This document shows positions 1-7,866 of a stretch of 64,000 bases of DNA, piece by piece (positions within the stretch are counted from its first letter, which is position 1; every line of letters starts with the position of its first letter). Below the pieces are notes generated by a model. That model saw nothing but the letters and a program-made list of their open reading frames with translations. It did not search any database and was not told where the DNA came from. The position numbers and the translations under genes were made by a program. The stretch comes from Arthrobacter sp. AFG20 (GTDB lineage Bacteria > Actinomycetota > Actinomycetes > Actinomycetales > Micrococcaceae). Location: NCBI RefSeq assembly GCF_002892795.1, contig NZ_PJMC01000005.1, positions 62,001-126,000 of the forward strand, given 5' to 3'.

Positions 1-22
1 GGTCCAGGTGAGTCAGCCGGGC

Positions 23-910
23 TCAGGTGTTCAGCGGGGCGGCAGCTACGGTGGGGAGCGTAGGCCTAGCGGACCCGCCTGCGGGTTCGACCGTGATGCC
101 CAGCGCAGCCGCCGAGCCGATGCCCTTGACCAGGGCCGGCTTCGACAGTGCCTCCGCGTCCATTAGGCCCTGCGAGACAGGGGTGGAGCCGTCCTTGGGA
201 ATCAGCCACATCTGGTAGACCTTGCCCGCGGGCGGCGGCGGCACATCCTTCATCCGCACCACCAGCGCATCATGCGACTGCGAGATCGAAACCGTCGCCG
301 TGCCTCCGCCATTGACGTCGACAGTCGCCTGCCTCGCGTCCTGCGCCTCGATGACCTGGTTGAAGGGATCGTTCTGGTTGGCCAGGTAGGCCCCGACCCC
401 CACACCGCCGAGCGCGATCACGGCAGCAGCCGCAACACCGATCAGCCAGTTACGGAGCCCGGACGTCCGGCGTCGTACTTCACGGCGCTGGCGCGCAGCG
501 GAAAGTTCGTCAGCAGCGGGGGCCGGCTCAGCCGTCGGCAGAGCAGCCGGTGCACCGGCGACGGGTTCCGCGGTGGCGGCATGTGCCCTGGCCGGCCCCG
601 CCGCCGGTGCAGCAGCGGGAAGCTGCGCGACGATCCGGGCGAACAGGTCCGCGGGAGGATCCTCTTCGGCTGCAAAGGACAATGCCAGAGTCTCCCTGGC
701 CTGGCGGACACGGTCGTTGAAGGATTCGCGTTCAGCCTCGGGAGCGCCGCTGACGTAGGCGTCGATGGCCGCCCGCTCTGCATCGCTGATCGCGTCCAGA
801 GCGTAGATCTCGGCGAGCTCGACTGCCCGGCCGGCCGCAAGGTCGGTGGGTATATCGGCGGCAAACGCCCTGGGCAGCTGGCGCCCGCGGGAATCATTTG
901 TATCGGTCAT
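23..910 (-). CDS. rskA: Anti-sigma-K factor (RskA family)
   Basis: This is a 295-residue membrane anti-sigma factor. The cytoplasmic N-terminal part has the RskA-type segment around residues 30-55 (ELAEIYALDAISDAE). An Ala/Pro-rich linker follows, then one membrane helix at about residues 155-176. The outer domain carries the RskA signature near YQMWLIPKDG. It lies 2 bp downstream of the sigK stop, so the two are surely co-transcribed. Members of this family hold SigK inactive at the membrane until regulated proteolysis releases it. No zinc-binding HxxxCxxC motif is visible, as expected for RskA rather than ZAS-type anti-sigma factors. The ATG at 910 is chosen because it follows the sigK stop directly. 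Confidence 0.9.
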   Translation of the reverse strand: MTDTNDSRGRQLPRAFAADIPTDLAAGRAVELAEIYALDAISDAERAAIDAYVSGAPEAERESFNDRVRQARETLALSFAAEEDPPADLFARIVAQLPAAAPAAGPARAHAATAEPVAGAPAALPTAEPAPAADELSAARQRREVRRRTSGLRNWLIGVAAAAVIALGGVGVGAYLANQNDPFNQVIEAQDARQATVDVNGGGTATVSISQSHDALVVRMKDVPPPPAGKVYQMWLIPKDGSTPVSQGLMDAEALSKPALVKGIGSAAALGITVEPAGGSARPTLPTVAAAPLNT

Positions 911-912
911 TG

Positions 913-1518
913 TCAGCTCACCCCCAGGCAGGTCTTGAGTCGGATCAGTCCGTCGCGGATGCGGGACTTTATGGTCGGAATGGCCGCGTTTAGCTTTTCA
1001 GCCACTTCGCGGTAGGTGAGGCCGCCGTAGTAGGCGAGCCGAACGGATTCCTGCTGCGTCTCGGTCAGGGTCTCCAGGCAGCGCACCACGGCTTCGGCCT
1101 CCAGCCGGCTGTCCACCTCGTCCGACACCGAGTCATGGTCGATGTCCTGGCTGTTGGCGCCGTACCTGGCCTCACGGTCGGTCGCGGATTGCGAGGACCG
1201 GACCTTGTCCACGGCCCTGCGGTGCGAGATGGTCATGAGCCAGGCCAGGGCACTTCCGCTCGCCGGATCGAACTTGGCGGCGTTTTGCCAGACCTGCAGG
1301 AAGACCTCCTGCGTGGTGTCCTCGCTGAGCTCCGGGTCAATCAGCACCCGGCGCGCCATGCCGAACACCCGCCGTGACGTCAGCCGGTAGAACTCGGCGA
1401 AGGACGCCTGGTCGCCGCGGGCAATCCGCTCCAGCAACTGTGCCAGCTGCTGGTTAAGGTCGACGGCGGTGCCGGGCGGCGCGGGAGCGTCAAAATTCGG
1501 CGCGTTGGGAGTTTCCAT
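913..1518 (-). CDS. sigK: ECF RNA polymerase sigma factor SigK
   Basis: A 201-residue ECF sigma factor. Region 2 is seen around FYRLTSRRVFGMARRVL and the TQEVFLQVW segment. Region 4 near the C terminus has an HTH (LTYREVAEKL followed by TIKSRIRDGL). The start METPNAP is chosen: an upstream in-frame ATG would add a 37-residue low-complexity arm not typical of the family. The partner anti-sigma gene follows directly. A box TATGCT stands 8 bp before the ATG, which hints at a short or absent leader. In mycobacteria SigK-RskA controls secreted antigens. The targets here cannot be read from the window. Confidence 0.9.
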   Translation of the reverse strand: METPNAPNFDAPAPPGTAVDLNQQLAQLLERIARGDQASFAEFYRLTSRRVFGMARRVLIDPELSEDTTQEVFLQVWQNAAKFDPASGSALAWLMTISHRRAVDKVRSSQSATDREARYGANSQDIDHDSVSDEVDSRLEAEAVVRCLETLTETQQESVRLAYYGGLTYREVAEKLNAAIPTIKSRIRDGLIRLKTCLGVS

Positions 1519-1734
1519 CACTCTCAAGCATAGGTTGCCTGCTGGCGGGTGCGGCACACGGGTTTGGGCTATGGCAGCATCGTGCCGGGCAAAACGGAAT
1601 GCCGCGTTACCCGGTCGGAGTGTTTTCACCTGCCGCTCCTTACGCCCTGTGGATGTGCGCGCCCTTTGGACGTGCTCAGGAGGGATTCGGTGCGTTACTG
1701 GCTTTGGATGGGTGCCCGTGCGCGTGGGCTGCGC

Positions 1735-2202
1735 TCAGAGCTGTGCGCCGGTGAAACCCTGCTGGCGCCAGGCCTCGTAGACGGCGATGGATGCCGCGTT
1801 TGCCAGGTTCAGTGACCGCAGCGACGGCAGCATGGGCAGGCGCACCCGGGACGTGACGTGGGGATCGCGCTTCAGGTCGTCCGGCAGGCCCACCGACTCC
1901 GGACCGAACAGCAGGACATCACCAGGCCTGTAGGCGATGTCCGTGTAGGACACCTCGCCGTCGGAGGTGAAGGCGAAGACGCGCTCCGGCTGCAGTGCCT
2001 CCCAGGCGGCCTCGATGTTGGGGTGAACGGTGACCACTGCAAGGTCGTGGTAGTCCAGGCCGGCGCGGCGGAGCTTGGCATCGGAGAAGTCGAAGCCCAA
2101 AGGCTCCACGAGGTGGAGTTCGGCGCCGGTGATGGCGGCGAGACGGATGGCGTTGCCCGTATTGCCGGGAATTTCGGGCGTGTGGAAGAGGATGCGGAAC
2201 AC
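1735..2202 (-). CDS. trmL: tRNA (cytidine(34)-2'-O)-methyltransferase, TrmL type
   Basis: A 155-residue SPOUT-class methyltransferase. The start FRILFHTPEIPGNTGNAIR and the knot motif LLFGPESVGLP (about residues 95-107) are diagnostic, as is the C-terminal SLNLANAASIAVYEA. TrmL proteins methylate the 2'-O of the wobble base of some leucine tRNAs using S-adenosylmethionine. The length matches the short single-domain TrmL type rather than longer SpoU rRNA methyltransferases. The start codon is GTG. A TAGGAT box lies six bases before it, which suggests leaderless mRNA. The gene stands alone between sigK and a J-domain gene. Confidence 0.9.
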   Translation of the reverse strand: MFRILFHTPEIPGNTGNAIRLAAITGAELHLVEPLGFDFSDAKLRRAGLDYHDLAVVTVHPNIEAAWEALQPERVFAFTSDGEVSYTDIAYRPGDVLLFGPESVGLPDDLKRDPHVTSRVRLPMLPSLRSLNLANAASIAVYEAWRQQGFTGAQL

Positions 2203-2208
2203 GGTTCA

Positions 2209-2214
2209 ATCCTA
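2209..2214 (-). promoter_or_regulatory. -10 box for a leaderless trmL transcript
   Basis: TAGGAT on the minus strand, six bases before the GTG start of trmL. This places the predicted transcription start at the start codon. No Shine-Dalgarno sequence is visible. Confidence 0.5.
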
Positions 2215-2262
2215 GCGTCGGAAAATCCGGCACTCTTCGGGCAGGACCCCCTGTGCATGGCT

Positions 2263-3207
2263 TTAGTGCATGCCCCTGAGCAGCCTGGCGAGCACCTGGA
2301 CATTGACCGTGTTCGGCGCCGGACCGGAGGCCAGGAAATCCTTGAGCCCGCGGGACAGGCCGGCGGCATTGACCACCTGGACGACCTCGGAGCCGCCGCG
2401 GGAACGGCGGTGGCGGTCGATGACGGGTTCATGGAGGTTGCCGTCCGGGCTGTGGACCACAGTCCACCCGGTCACGTTGAGCTCGGGAAAAATGTCCTGC
2501 ATCCGCCGGACCACGTGGCCCAGTTGTGGCGGGGCGACCGACCTGCCCCCGTGATTGAGCGTGCTTCCGTCCCATGCGTAGGCACCCTTGGGCAGCAGCA
2601 TGGAGCCGATCAGCGCAAGCCGGTAGCCCGAGAGCAACGCGTGGTCAATGTGGCTGTTGTCCGCCGGGGACTGCAGCCCATTGATCAGGCGCGCCGCCGG
2701 GATCGCCGGCAGGACCTGCCTGCTGATCAGCTGTACTGTGCGCAGCTCGCGCTGGATCCTGGCTTCGGCGCCGAAGATGCCCCGCTTCCTGGGCATGCCG
2801 TGGACCTGCTGGCTGGCCAGCTCAGGCGGGAGGAGCGGAACCGCGCCCGGCGTGTCGAAGGGCGGCACATAGACAGGGGCATCGCCGGAGGTGTTCCGGG
2901 GCGTTCCCGGCTTGTGGATGGTCGCCGAGGCGTGGCTGGCGGCGGCCGGGGCGTCGAAGTGCGCTTCATCGCCGTCTGCGCGGCTCCGACGCGGGCCGGT
3001 CGCATAGGAGCGGTCATAGGCGGCCCGCCGCTGGGGATCAATGAGGGTCTCGTATGCAAGGGTCACCTGCCGGAACGTCGCGGCGTCGCCTCCGTGATCG
3101 GGATGCGAAACGCGGGCGGCCTTGCGGTAGGCCACCTTGATCTCCCTCTCCGTCGCGGTCACCGCCACGCGGAGCACTTCGTAGTGGGAACTGCTGCCCT
3201 TGGTCAA
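2263..3207 (-). CDS. J-domain (DnaJ-like) protein
   Basis: A 314-residue protein with an N-terminal J domain (about residues 8-68) including the HPD tripeptide in SHPDHGG, so it should stimulate an Hsp70 ATPase. It lacks the Gly/Phe-rich and zinc-finger regions of DnaJ. It is therefore a J protein with a private C-terminal domain (about residues 140-314) that I do not recognise. The linker is rich in Ala/Pro/Thr. The start is TTG, chosen because AAGGA sits six bases upstream and the J domain begins right after it. The client is unknown. Confidence 0.75.
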   Translation of the reverse strand: MTKGSSSHYEVLRVAVTATEREIKVAYRKAARVSHPDHGGDAATFRQVTLAYETLIDPQRRAAYDRSYATGPRRSRADGDEAHFDAPAAASHASATIHKPGTPRNTSGDAPVYVPPFDTPGAVPLLPPELASQQVHGMPRKRGIFGAEARIQRELRTVQLISRQVLPAIPAARLINGLQSPADNSHIDHALLSGYRLALIGSMLLPKGAYAWDGSTLNHGGRSVAPPQLGHVVRRMQDIFPELNVTGWTVVHSPDGNLHEPVIDRHRRSRGGSEVVQVVNAAGLSRGLKDFLASGPAPNTVNVQVLARLLRGMH

Positions 3208-3354
3208 GCATGGTCCTTAAGTCGTTGTTGCCGGCGTGCATGCGCTGTCCGGTGTGCCAAGCATATAAGCCGGTCCTGACGGTCTTCTGGAATAACGACC
3301 GCAGCAGGGTTGCCGGTTCCCGCCGGTGGAAACGTAGGGGGAACACAGGGCGTC

Positions 3355-3360
3355 TAGACT
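3355..3360 (+). promoter_or_regulatory. -10 box for a leaderless lipoprotein transcript
   Basis: TAGACT lies seven bases before the ATG at 3368. No ribosome-binding site lies between, so the mRNA probably starts at the ATG. Confidence 0.5.
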
Positions 3361-3367
3361 TTTCGGA

Positions 3368-4063
3368 ATGGGAGTTCGGACAGGTCGCGGTGATGCCCGC
3401 CGCACACAGGTGGTGATGGCAGCCGTTGCAACCGCTGCCCTTCTCAGCGGTTGCAGTGTGGGTGTGCCGGATCCGGCTGCCCCGAGTAACCCGCCTATCA
3501 GCAGCGGACCGGGCACGCCGACTATTACGCCCGGACACGACGCCGGTGCCGTGGCCGCCCGCGACATGCCGTTCTCGGCAGGGGCCACGCTGGCACATGG
3601 GGTTCCCGTCGGGCTGTCGGAGGACCTGGCCAAAGCGCCGCAATGGAAACAGGTGGTCAGTAACGCGGGTGGCGCCAGCCGCTATCAAAAATCCGACGGC
3701 TGCCAGGTGGCCGCCGAGGTGCGCCAGAACCAGTGGCCCCTGGTGGCGGCTGACGACAGGGCATCGACGGCGGCGCTGTTTGCCTATCTGGACCCCACCG
3801 TCCTGCCCGCCTATTTGAAGCCGGCATCGCTGCGGTGGGGCGGTGAGCGGGGCAAGCCCGGGCCGGCCGTGGATGTACTGGTGTTGGAACGTGCCGCCAA
3901 ACCAACAGGTCAGAAAGCCGGCAGGGCCACCGTGGTGCTGGCCCGGGTTTTCGGTACTGCCGGCTCGTCCGTGTACGTGTCGGCGTCGTGCCCGACGGCG
4001 GCGGCGCTCGCCGCCGCCCGGGCAGACATTGCTCAGTGGCTGACGGTGGTTCCGCCGGGCTGA
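3368..4063 (+). CDS. Putative lipoprotein of unknown function
   Basis: A 231-residue protein with a signal peptide and a lipobox LLSGC (Cys29), so it is probably lipid-anchored on the outer face of the membrane. After the cysteine comes a Pro/Ser/Thr-rich spacer, then a folded domain (about residues 60-230) I do not recognise, which contains two further cysteines. The last 31 bp overlap, tail to tail, the end of the DoxX-like gene on the other strand. The start fits a leaderless transcript (TAGACT box seven bases upstream). Confidence 0.75.
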   Translation: MGVRTGRGDARRTQVVMAAVATAALLSGCSVGVPDPAAPSNPPISSGPGTPTITPGHDAGAVAARDMPFSAGATLAHGVPVGLSEDLAKAPQWKQVVSNAGGASRYQKSDGCQVAAEVRQNQWPLVAADDRASTAALFAYLDPTVLPAYLKPASLRWGGERGKPGPAVDVLVLERAAKPTGQKAGRATVVLARVFGTAGSSVYVSASCPTAAALAAARADIAQWLTVVPPG

Positions 4064-4479
4064 CGGGCCGCTGCGGCCGTGGCCAGCCGGTTAAGGGCCA
4101 GGGCACCCACAAACAGGCCGAAGTCCCGCAGGGCGACGTCGAAGAAGGCCCCGAGGATGACCAGGTTCACGATGATCCCCAGGAGCCAGGCAGCCACCAC
4201 CAGCGAACCGATCCGCGGCCGGAGGGCTACCAGGATTCCCGCAAGTATCTCGATGACGCCGACGGCATACATCACCGTCTGAGCCGGCAAGTGCAAGGTA
4301 TCCGGAACGATCGGTGCGAGGTAGCCGGTCCAGTCGGTCAGGAGGTTGGTGAACTTGTCCAGGCCGAACAGGACGGGCGCGACGGTGAACACGGTGCGCA
4401 GTAGCAGGAACGCCTGGTGGGCCGGATCCGCGGCGAGCGTGTGCGGGCTTGCGGACTCCTTCAGTGCTGTGGTTTTCAT
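4033..4479 (-). CDS. DoxX-like membrane protein
   Basis: A 148-residue protein with four likely membrane helices: about residues 23-42, 65-85, 92-112 and 118-135. The pattern VLFGLDKFTNLL ... VGVIEILAGILVAL is that of the DoxX-like superfamily. Members are often tied to thiol or oxidative stress, but the biochemical role of most is unknown. An AGGAA Shine-Dalgarno sits six bases before the ATG. It is divergent from a SufR-like regulator, and the shared intergenic region carries two copies of a 29-bp palindrome. Its predicted -10 box lies within one of them, so control by the regulator is likely. Confidence 0.8.
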   Translation of the reverse strand: MKTTALKESASPHTLAADPAHQAFLLLRTVFTVAPVLFGLDKFTNLLTDWTGYLAPIVPDTLHLPAQTVMYAVGVIEILAGILVALRPRIGSLVVAAWLLGIIVNLVILGAFFDVALRDFGLFVGALALNRLATAAAARQPGGTTVSH

Positions 4480-4490
4480 GATGCATTCCT

Positions 4491-4519
4491 TTCTAAAAGT
4501 AGATAGCTTGATTTTAGAA
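4491..4519. promoter_or_regulatory. Operator O1: TTCTAAAA-N13-TTTTAGAA palindrome
   Basis: Perfect 8-bp inverted repeat at 4491-4498 and 4512-4519 around a 13-bp spacer. It lies between the DoxX-like gene and its divergent regulator. The right half contains, on the minus strand, the predicted -10 TAAAAT of the DoxX gene. The same architecture recurs at 4530-4558 and 7867-7895. Confidence 0.7.
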
Positions 4520-4540
4520 CCGCCACTCCTTCTTTAGCAA
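4511..4540 (-). promoter_or_regulatory. Predicted promoter of the DoxX-like gene
   Basis: On the minus strand, TTGCTA (4535-4540), an 18-bp spacer and TAAAAT (4511-4516). The -10 box sits inside the right half of operator O1, so a bound regulator would block polymerase. Confidence 0.5.
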
Positions 4541-4558
4541 CAGATCTTGATTTTAGAG
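4530..4558. promoter_or_regulatory. Operator O2: imperfect copy of O1
   Basis: TTCTTTAG (4530-4537), 13 bp, TTTTAGAG (4551-4558). It is displaced from O1 by exactly 39 bp, close to four helical turns. The two right halves share the 12-mer CTTGATTTTAGA (4507-4518 and 4546-4557). O2 ends one base before the -10 box of the regulator gene, which suggests autoregulation. Confidence 0.6.
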
Positions 4559-4559
4559 T

Positions 4560-4565
4560 TACGCT
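4560..4565 (+). promoter_or_regulatory. -10 box for a leaderless regulator transcript
   Basis: TACGCT, six bases before the ATG at 4572. Operator O2 covers the region immediately upstream, where the -35 contact would fall. Confidence 0.5.
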
Positions 4566-4571
4566 GGATCC

Positions 4572-5261
4572 ATGAGCCGACCAGCTGAGAATCCCGAATC
4601 GAAGTCCGGTCTGTCATGGACCGGCCGTTTGGCCGCCCTGGCCTCGCTGGGCGACGCCAGCCGGCGGCGCCTTTTTGAGTACGTCGCCGGGCATTCGTCG
4701 GCGGTGGGACGGGACGACGCTGCTGCTGCGCTGGGCATGCCCAGGTCTACGGCGTCCTTCCACCTGGACAGGCTGGTCCGCGACGGGTTGCTCGCCGTCG
4801 AGTTCCGCAAGCTCGGCGAAAAGGCGGGCCCGGGGTCAGGCCGTCCGGCGAAGCTGTACCGCCCGGCGATGGAAGAAGTGGGTGTGTCGGTACCGGACCG
4901 GAGCTACGACCTGGCCGGAGAGCTGATGGCCACCGCGATTGAATCCTCCATGACCGGCGGGGGAGGGGTGCGCGAGGCATTGGCTGACGCGTCCTACTCG
5001 CGGGGCCGTGCCCTGGGTGGGAGCGGATCATCCCTGGGTGAAGTGCTCGGGAGCATTGGCTACATGCCCGAACAGGACGCCGAGGGCGGCACCATCCTGA
5101 CGAACTGTCCCTTTCACCGGCTCGCCGACGGGCATGCGGACGTGGTGTGTGCCATGAGCGGTGCGCTTTTGAGTGGTGCCGCGGCAGCCTGCGGGGTGCC
5201 GGAGGAGAAAGTGGTGGAAGACAGGACGGTCGGGCGCTGCTGCGCCAGGATCAGGCCCTGA
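4572..5261 (+). CDS. SufR-like HTH regulator with four-cysteine C-terminal motif
   Basis: A 229-residue regulator with a winged HTH (about residues 20-100) whose recognition helix is near MPRSTASFHLDRLVRDGLL. The C-terminal domain has the signature NCPFHRLA. Cysteines 179, 193, 207 and 223/224 are spaced C-x13-C-x13-C-x15-C. This is close to the arrangement known to hold an Fe-S cluster in SufR repressors (about C-x12-C-x13-C-x14-C). I infer an iron-sulfur or redox-sensing repressor. The fused HTH plus sensor is longer than a plain ArsR protein. It is divergent from a DoxX-like gene with two operators between them, and probably autoregulated. A third operator lies upstream of the flavoprotein at 7828. 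The inducing signal is unknown. Confidence 0.8.
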   Translation: MSRPAENPESKSGLSWTGRLAALASLGDASRRRLFEYVAGHSSAVGRDDAAAALGMPRSTASFHLDRLVRDGLLAVEFRKLGEKAGPGSGRPAKLYRPAMEEVGVSVPDRSYDLAGELMATAIESSMTGGGGVREALADASYSRGRALGGSGSSLGEVLGSIGYMPEQDAEGGTILTNCPFHRLADGHADVVCAMSGALLSGAAAACGVPEEKVVEDRTVGRCCARIRP

Positions 5262-5320
5262 GGGGCGTTTGGAGATCCGGGGCCTCAGGAACCCTCGGGA
5301 TCTCCATTTCGGGCGGCGTC

Positions 5321-5326
5321 TAGAAT
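5321..5326 (+). promoter_or_regulatory. -10 box for a leaderless cysteine desulfurase transcript
   Basis: TAGAAT, six bases before the GTG at 5333. No Shine-Dalgarno is visible. Confidence 0.5.
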
Positions 5327-5332
5327 TTAAGC

Positions 5333-6562
5333 GTGCCTGTTTACCTGGACCATGCCGCCACCACGCCCATCGCAGCCGAAGCGCTCGCTGCACTGACGCG
5401 AGAGCTGTCCCGGACCGGGAACCCCTCGTCCCTGCATGGCTCCGGCCGCAGGGCGAGACGCTCCGTGGAGGATGCGCGGGAAACCCTCGCCGCCGCGGCA
5501 GGTGCCCATCCGTCGGAGGTTATCTTCACCTCGGGCGGCACCGAAGCGGACAACCTGGCCGTCAAGGGCCTGTATTGGTCCCGGCTGGCGGAAGACCCGC
5601 GCCGGCGGCGGATCCTGTGCTCCGCCGTCGAGCACCACGCCGTGCTGGACACCATTGAGTGGCTGGAGCGCCACGAAGGGGCGGAAGTTTCCTGGCTGCC
5701 CGTCACCCAGCACGGCGTGCTGGACCTCGAAGCGCTGCAGGCAGAACTTGCGCGTGACCCCGAGTCCATTGCCCTGGTGACGGTCATGTGGGCCAACAAC
5801 GAGGTGGGCAGCGTCCAGCCCGTCCATCGGGTGGTGGAGCTCGCGCACGCCGCCGGCGTCCCGATGCATTCGGACGCGGTGCAGGCGTTTGGCTCCGTCC
5901 CCGTCGATTTCCGGGCCTCCGGGCTGGATGCCATGTCCATCTCAGGCCACAAGATTGGCGGGCCGGTCGGCGTCGGCGCGCTCATTCTTGGGCGCTCGGT
6001 GAAGCTCACGCCGGTGCAGCACGGCGGCGGCCAGGAGCGCGACGTCCGCTCGGGGACGCTGGACACCGCATCCATAGCGGCCTTCGCCGCCGCTGCTGAC
6101 TCCGCCGCGAAGAACCTCGAGGCCGAGGCGGCGCGCATTTCCGGCCTGCGCGACCGGCTCATCGCCGGAGTCCATGACGCAGTTCCGGCCGCGGTGTTGC
6201 GCGGTCCGGAGGGCGACGGGCGGCTGCCCGGTAACGCCCACTTCACGTTCCCTGGCTGCGAGGGTGACTCCCTGCTGTTCCTCCTGGACCTCGCCGGCGT
6301 CGAATCATCCACCGGCTCCGCCTGCACGGCGGGTGTCCCGCGTCCGTCGCACGTCCTCCTTGCCATGGGCCTGGACGAGGAGACCGCACGTGGTGCACAG
6401 CGCTTCACCCTTGGGCATCCTTCGACGGAAGCGGACGTCGACGCACTCCTGGAGGCCCTGCCCAGCGCTTACGCCCGGGCGCGGCAGGCCGGAATGGCCG
6501 GACATGAATCCTCCATTCAGACGGCTGCCACGGTAGCCCGTCAGGGTTCCGGCATCAGCTGA
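5333..6562 (+). CDS. Cysteine desulfurase (NifS/IscS-like)
   Basis: A 409-residue class-V PLP enzyme that takes sulfur from L-cysteine as an enzyme-bound persulfide. The PLP lysine is K207 in SGHKIGGPVG, and the catalytic cysteine is C331 in TGSACTAG. The histidine region VEHHAVLDT is also present. No SUF or ISC scaffold gene is nearby. The next gene on this strand is mnmA, 1.4 kb downstream across the convergent flavoprotein. This suggests the enzyme feeds sulfur to tRNA thiolation, as IscS does for MnmA. Its GTG start follows a TAGAAT box by six bases, so the message is probably leaderless. The stop lies inside a short tandem repeat. Confidence 0.9.
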   Translation: MPVYLDHAATTPIAAEALAALTRELSRTGNPSSLHGSGRRARRSVEDARETLAAAAGAHPSEVIFTSGGTEADNLAVKGLYWSRLAEDPRRRRILCSAVEHHAVLDTIEWLERHEGAEVSWLPVTQHGVLDLEALQAELARDPESIALVTVMWANNEVGSVQPVHRVVELAHAAGVPMHSDAVQAFGSVPVDFRASGLDAMSISGHKIGGPVGVGALILGRSVKLTPVQHGGGQERDVRSGTLDTASIAAFAAAADSAAKNLEAEAARISGLRDRLIAGVHDAVPAAVLRGPEGDGRLPGNAHFTFPGCEGDSLLFLLDLAGVESSTGSACTAGVPRPSHVLLAMGLDEETARGAQRFTLGHPSTEADVDALLEALPSAYARARQAGMAGHESSIQTAATVARQGSGIS

Positions 6563-6600
6563 TCACCGGTATCAGCTGGTCACCGGTATCAGCTGGTCGA
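6554..6600. repeat. 17-bp tandem repeat, about 2.8 copies
   Basis: Units start at 6554, 6571 and 6588; the consensus is ATCAGCTGGTCACCGGT. The first unit holds the stop codon of the cysteine desulfurase, and the second holds the stop of the convergent flavoprotein gene. The repeat extends into both coding ends. No poly-T terminator is seen. Confidence 0.8.
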
Positions 6601-7828
6601 GCGGAACCGTCTGGTCGGCCAGCCGCTCGGCAGGCACCTCTGCCCGGGCGGAGATGAGCGTCTTGATGGTCTTCTGGGCACTCGGTTTGACGGACCTTGG
6701 CCAGTTGACGCTCATGCCGGCCACGACGCGCCCGTCCTGCTGCCAAAACGCCACGAACTCCTTGCTGTCAAGCGAGCCGCGGATGACCGGAGCCGTCTTC
6801 GCTGCGAGGGACGGGAAGCCGGAGTACTCCATGCTGACGTCGAACTGGTCGGTGTAGAAGTAGGGAACCGTGTCCAGGGCAACGTCCTGGCCGAGCATGG
6901 CCCTGGCCGCCACCTTGCCGCCGTTGAGCGCGTTGGACCAGTGTTCGCTGCGGTGGTGCTCGCCGGTGAATGGATGCAATGCATTGGCGGCGTCGCCGGC
7001 GGCAAAAATATCCGGGGCGCTGGTGCGCAGTGATGCGTCGGTGAGGATGCCGTTGCGGACCTCCAGCCCGGCCGCGGCGGCAAGTGCCGTCTCGGGCACC
7101 ACACCCACGGCGATGACCACGATGTCCGCGGGCAGGAGCTCGCCGGTGTTGGTCACCACTCCCGTCACCCGCCGGTTTTGTCCGGTGATTTCCCTGGCGG
7201 AGGCGGGGAGCCTGAAGCGGACTCCGTTGTCCTCGTGCAGGGTACGGAAAAAGCTGCCCAGCTCCGGGCCGACCGCCGCGGCAAGCGGGATGTCCTCAAG
7301 CCCGAGCAGTGTGACCTGGTTGCCGTAGGTGCTTGCCGCCGCGGCCAGTTCCATCCCGATCCAGCCGGAGCCGATGAGCACAAGGTTCCGGCCGCCGGAC
7401 GCCAGCTGGTCCCGCAGGCGGCGGCTGTCATCGAGCGTGCGGAAGGTGCTGACGCCGTCCAGATCCGCGCCGCTCAATGGCAGCGTCCTTGGCGTGGCGC
7501 CGGGAGCCAGCAGCAGTGCCCCGTACCCCTGGACTGTCCCGTCTGCGAAGCGGACGGTATGTGCCGCAGGATCGACCGACGCCACCGGGGTGTCCAGCCG
7601 GAGGCGGACGTTGTTTGCGGCGTACCAGCTCTCCGGCACGACCTCGACGGCGTCCTCCCCGGCTTTGCCGAGCAGGTATTCCTTGGACAGCGGCGGCCGG
7701 AGATACGGAGGGTGCGGCTCGGTCCCCGCGATGGTGATGTTCCCGGCGTACCCTTCGGAGCGCAGGGTGCGGGCGGCCGTCGCTCCGGCCAGGCCGGCGC
7801 CGGCGATGACAATGCTTTCAGGGGTCAT
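6572..7828 (-). CDS. FAD-dependent pyridine nucleotide oxidoreductase (ferredoxin/rubredoxin reductase type)
   Basis: A 418-residue flavoprotein. The FAD Rossmann motif is VIAGAGLAG at the N terminus. The NAD(P)H site is LIGSGWIGMELA at about residues 145-156. A second FAD motif is seen at IFAAGDAA, and a C-terminal reductase domain follows. Such enzymes pass electrons from NAD(P)H to a ferredoxin or rubredoxin; none is encoded here. The start MTPESIV is chosen because it precedes the Rossmann motif directly. A farther in-frame ATG would lie across the promoter. The upstream region holds a strong promoter with operator O3 over its -10 box, so it is probably co-regulated with the DoxX/regulator pair. 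Confidence 0.88.
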   Translation of the reverse strand: MTPESIVIAGAGLAGATAARTLRSEGYAGNITIAGTEPHPPYLRPPLSKEYLLGKAGEDAVEVVPESWYAANNVRLRLDTPVASVDPAAHTVRFADGTVQGYGALLLAPGATPRTLPLSGADLDGVSTFRTLDDSRRLRDQLASGGRNLVLIGSGWIGMELAAAASTYGNQVTLLGLEDIPLAAAVGPELGSFFRTLHEDNGVRFRLPASAREITGQNRRVTGVVTNTGELLPADIVVIAVGVVPETALAAAAGLEVRNGILTDASLRTSAPDIFAAGDAANALHPFTGEHHRSEHWSNALNGGKVAARAMLGQDVALDTVPYFYTDQFDVSMEYSGFPSLAAKTAPVIRGSLDSKEFVAFWQQDGRVVAGMSVNWPRSVKPSAQKTIKTLISARAEVPAERLADQTVPLDQLIPVTS

Positions 7829-7866
7829 GGCGTTACTCGATTCGGCCGGCAGGCCAGCGGCCCGCG

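Noticed and set aside
1858..3279. Plus-strand open frame of 473 codons across trmL and the J-domain gene
   Set aside because: Both minus-strand products are recognised by motifs; the plus frame is a shadow.
5262..5332. Operator of the SufR-like regulator upstream of the cysteine desulfurase
   Set aside because: The gap has TAGAATTTAA but no TTCTAAAA-N13-TTTTAGAA arrangement, so it is not counted in the regulon.
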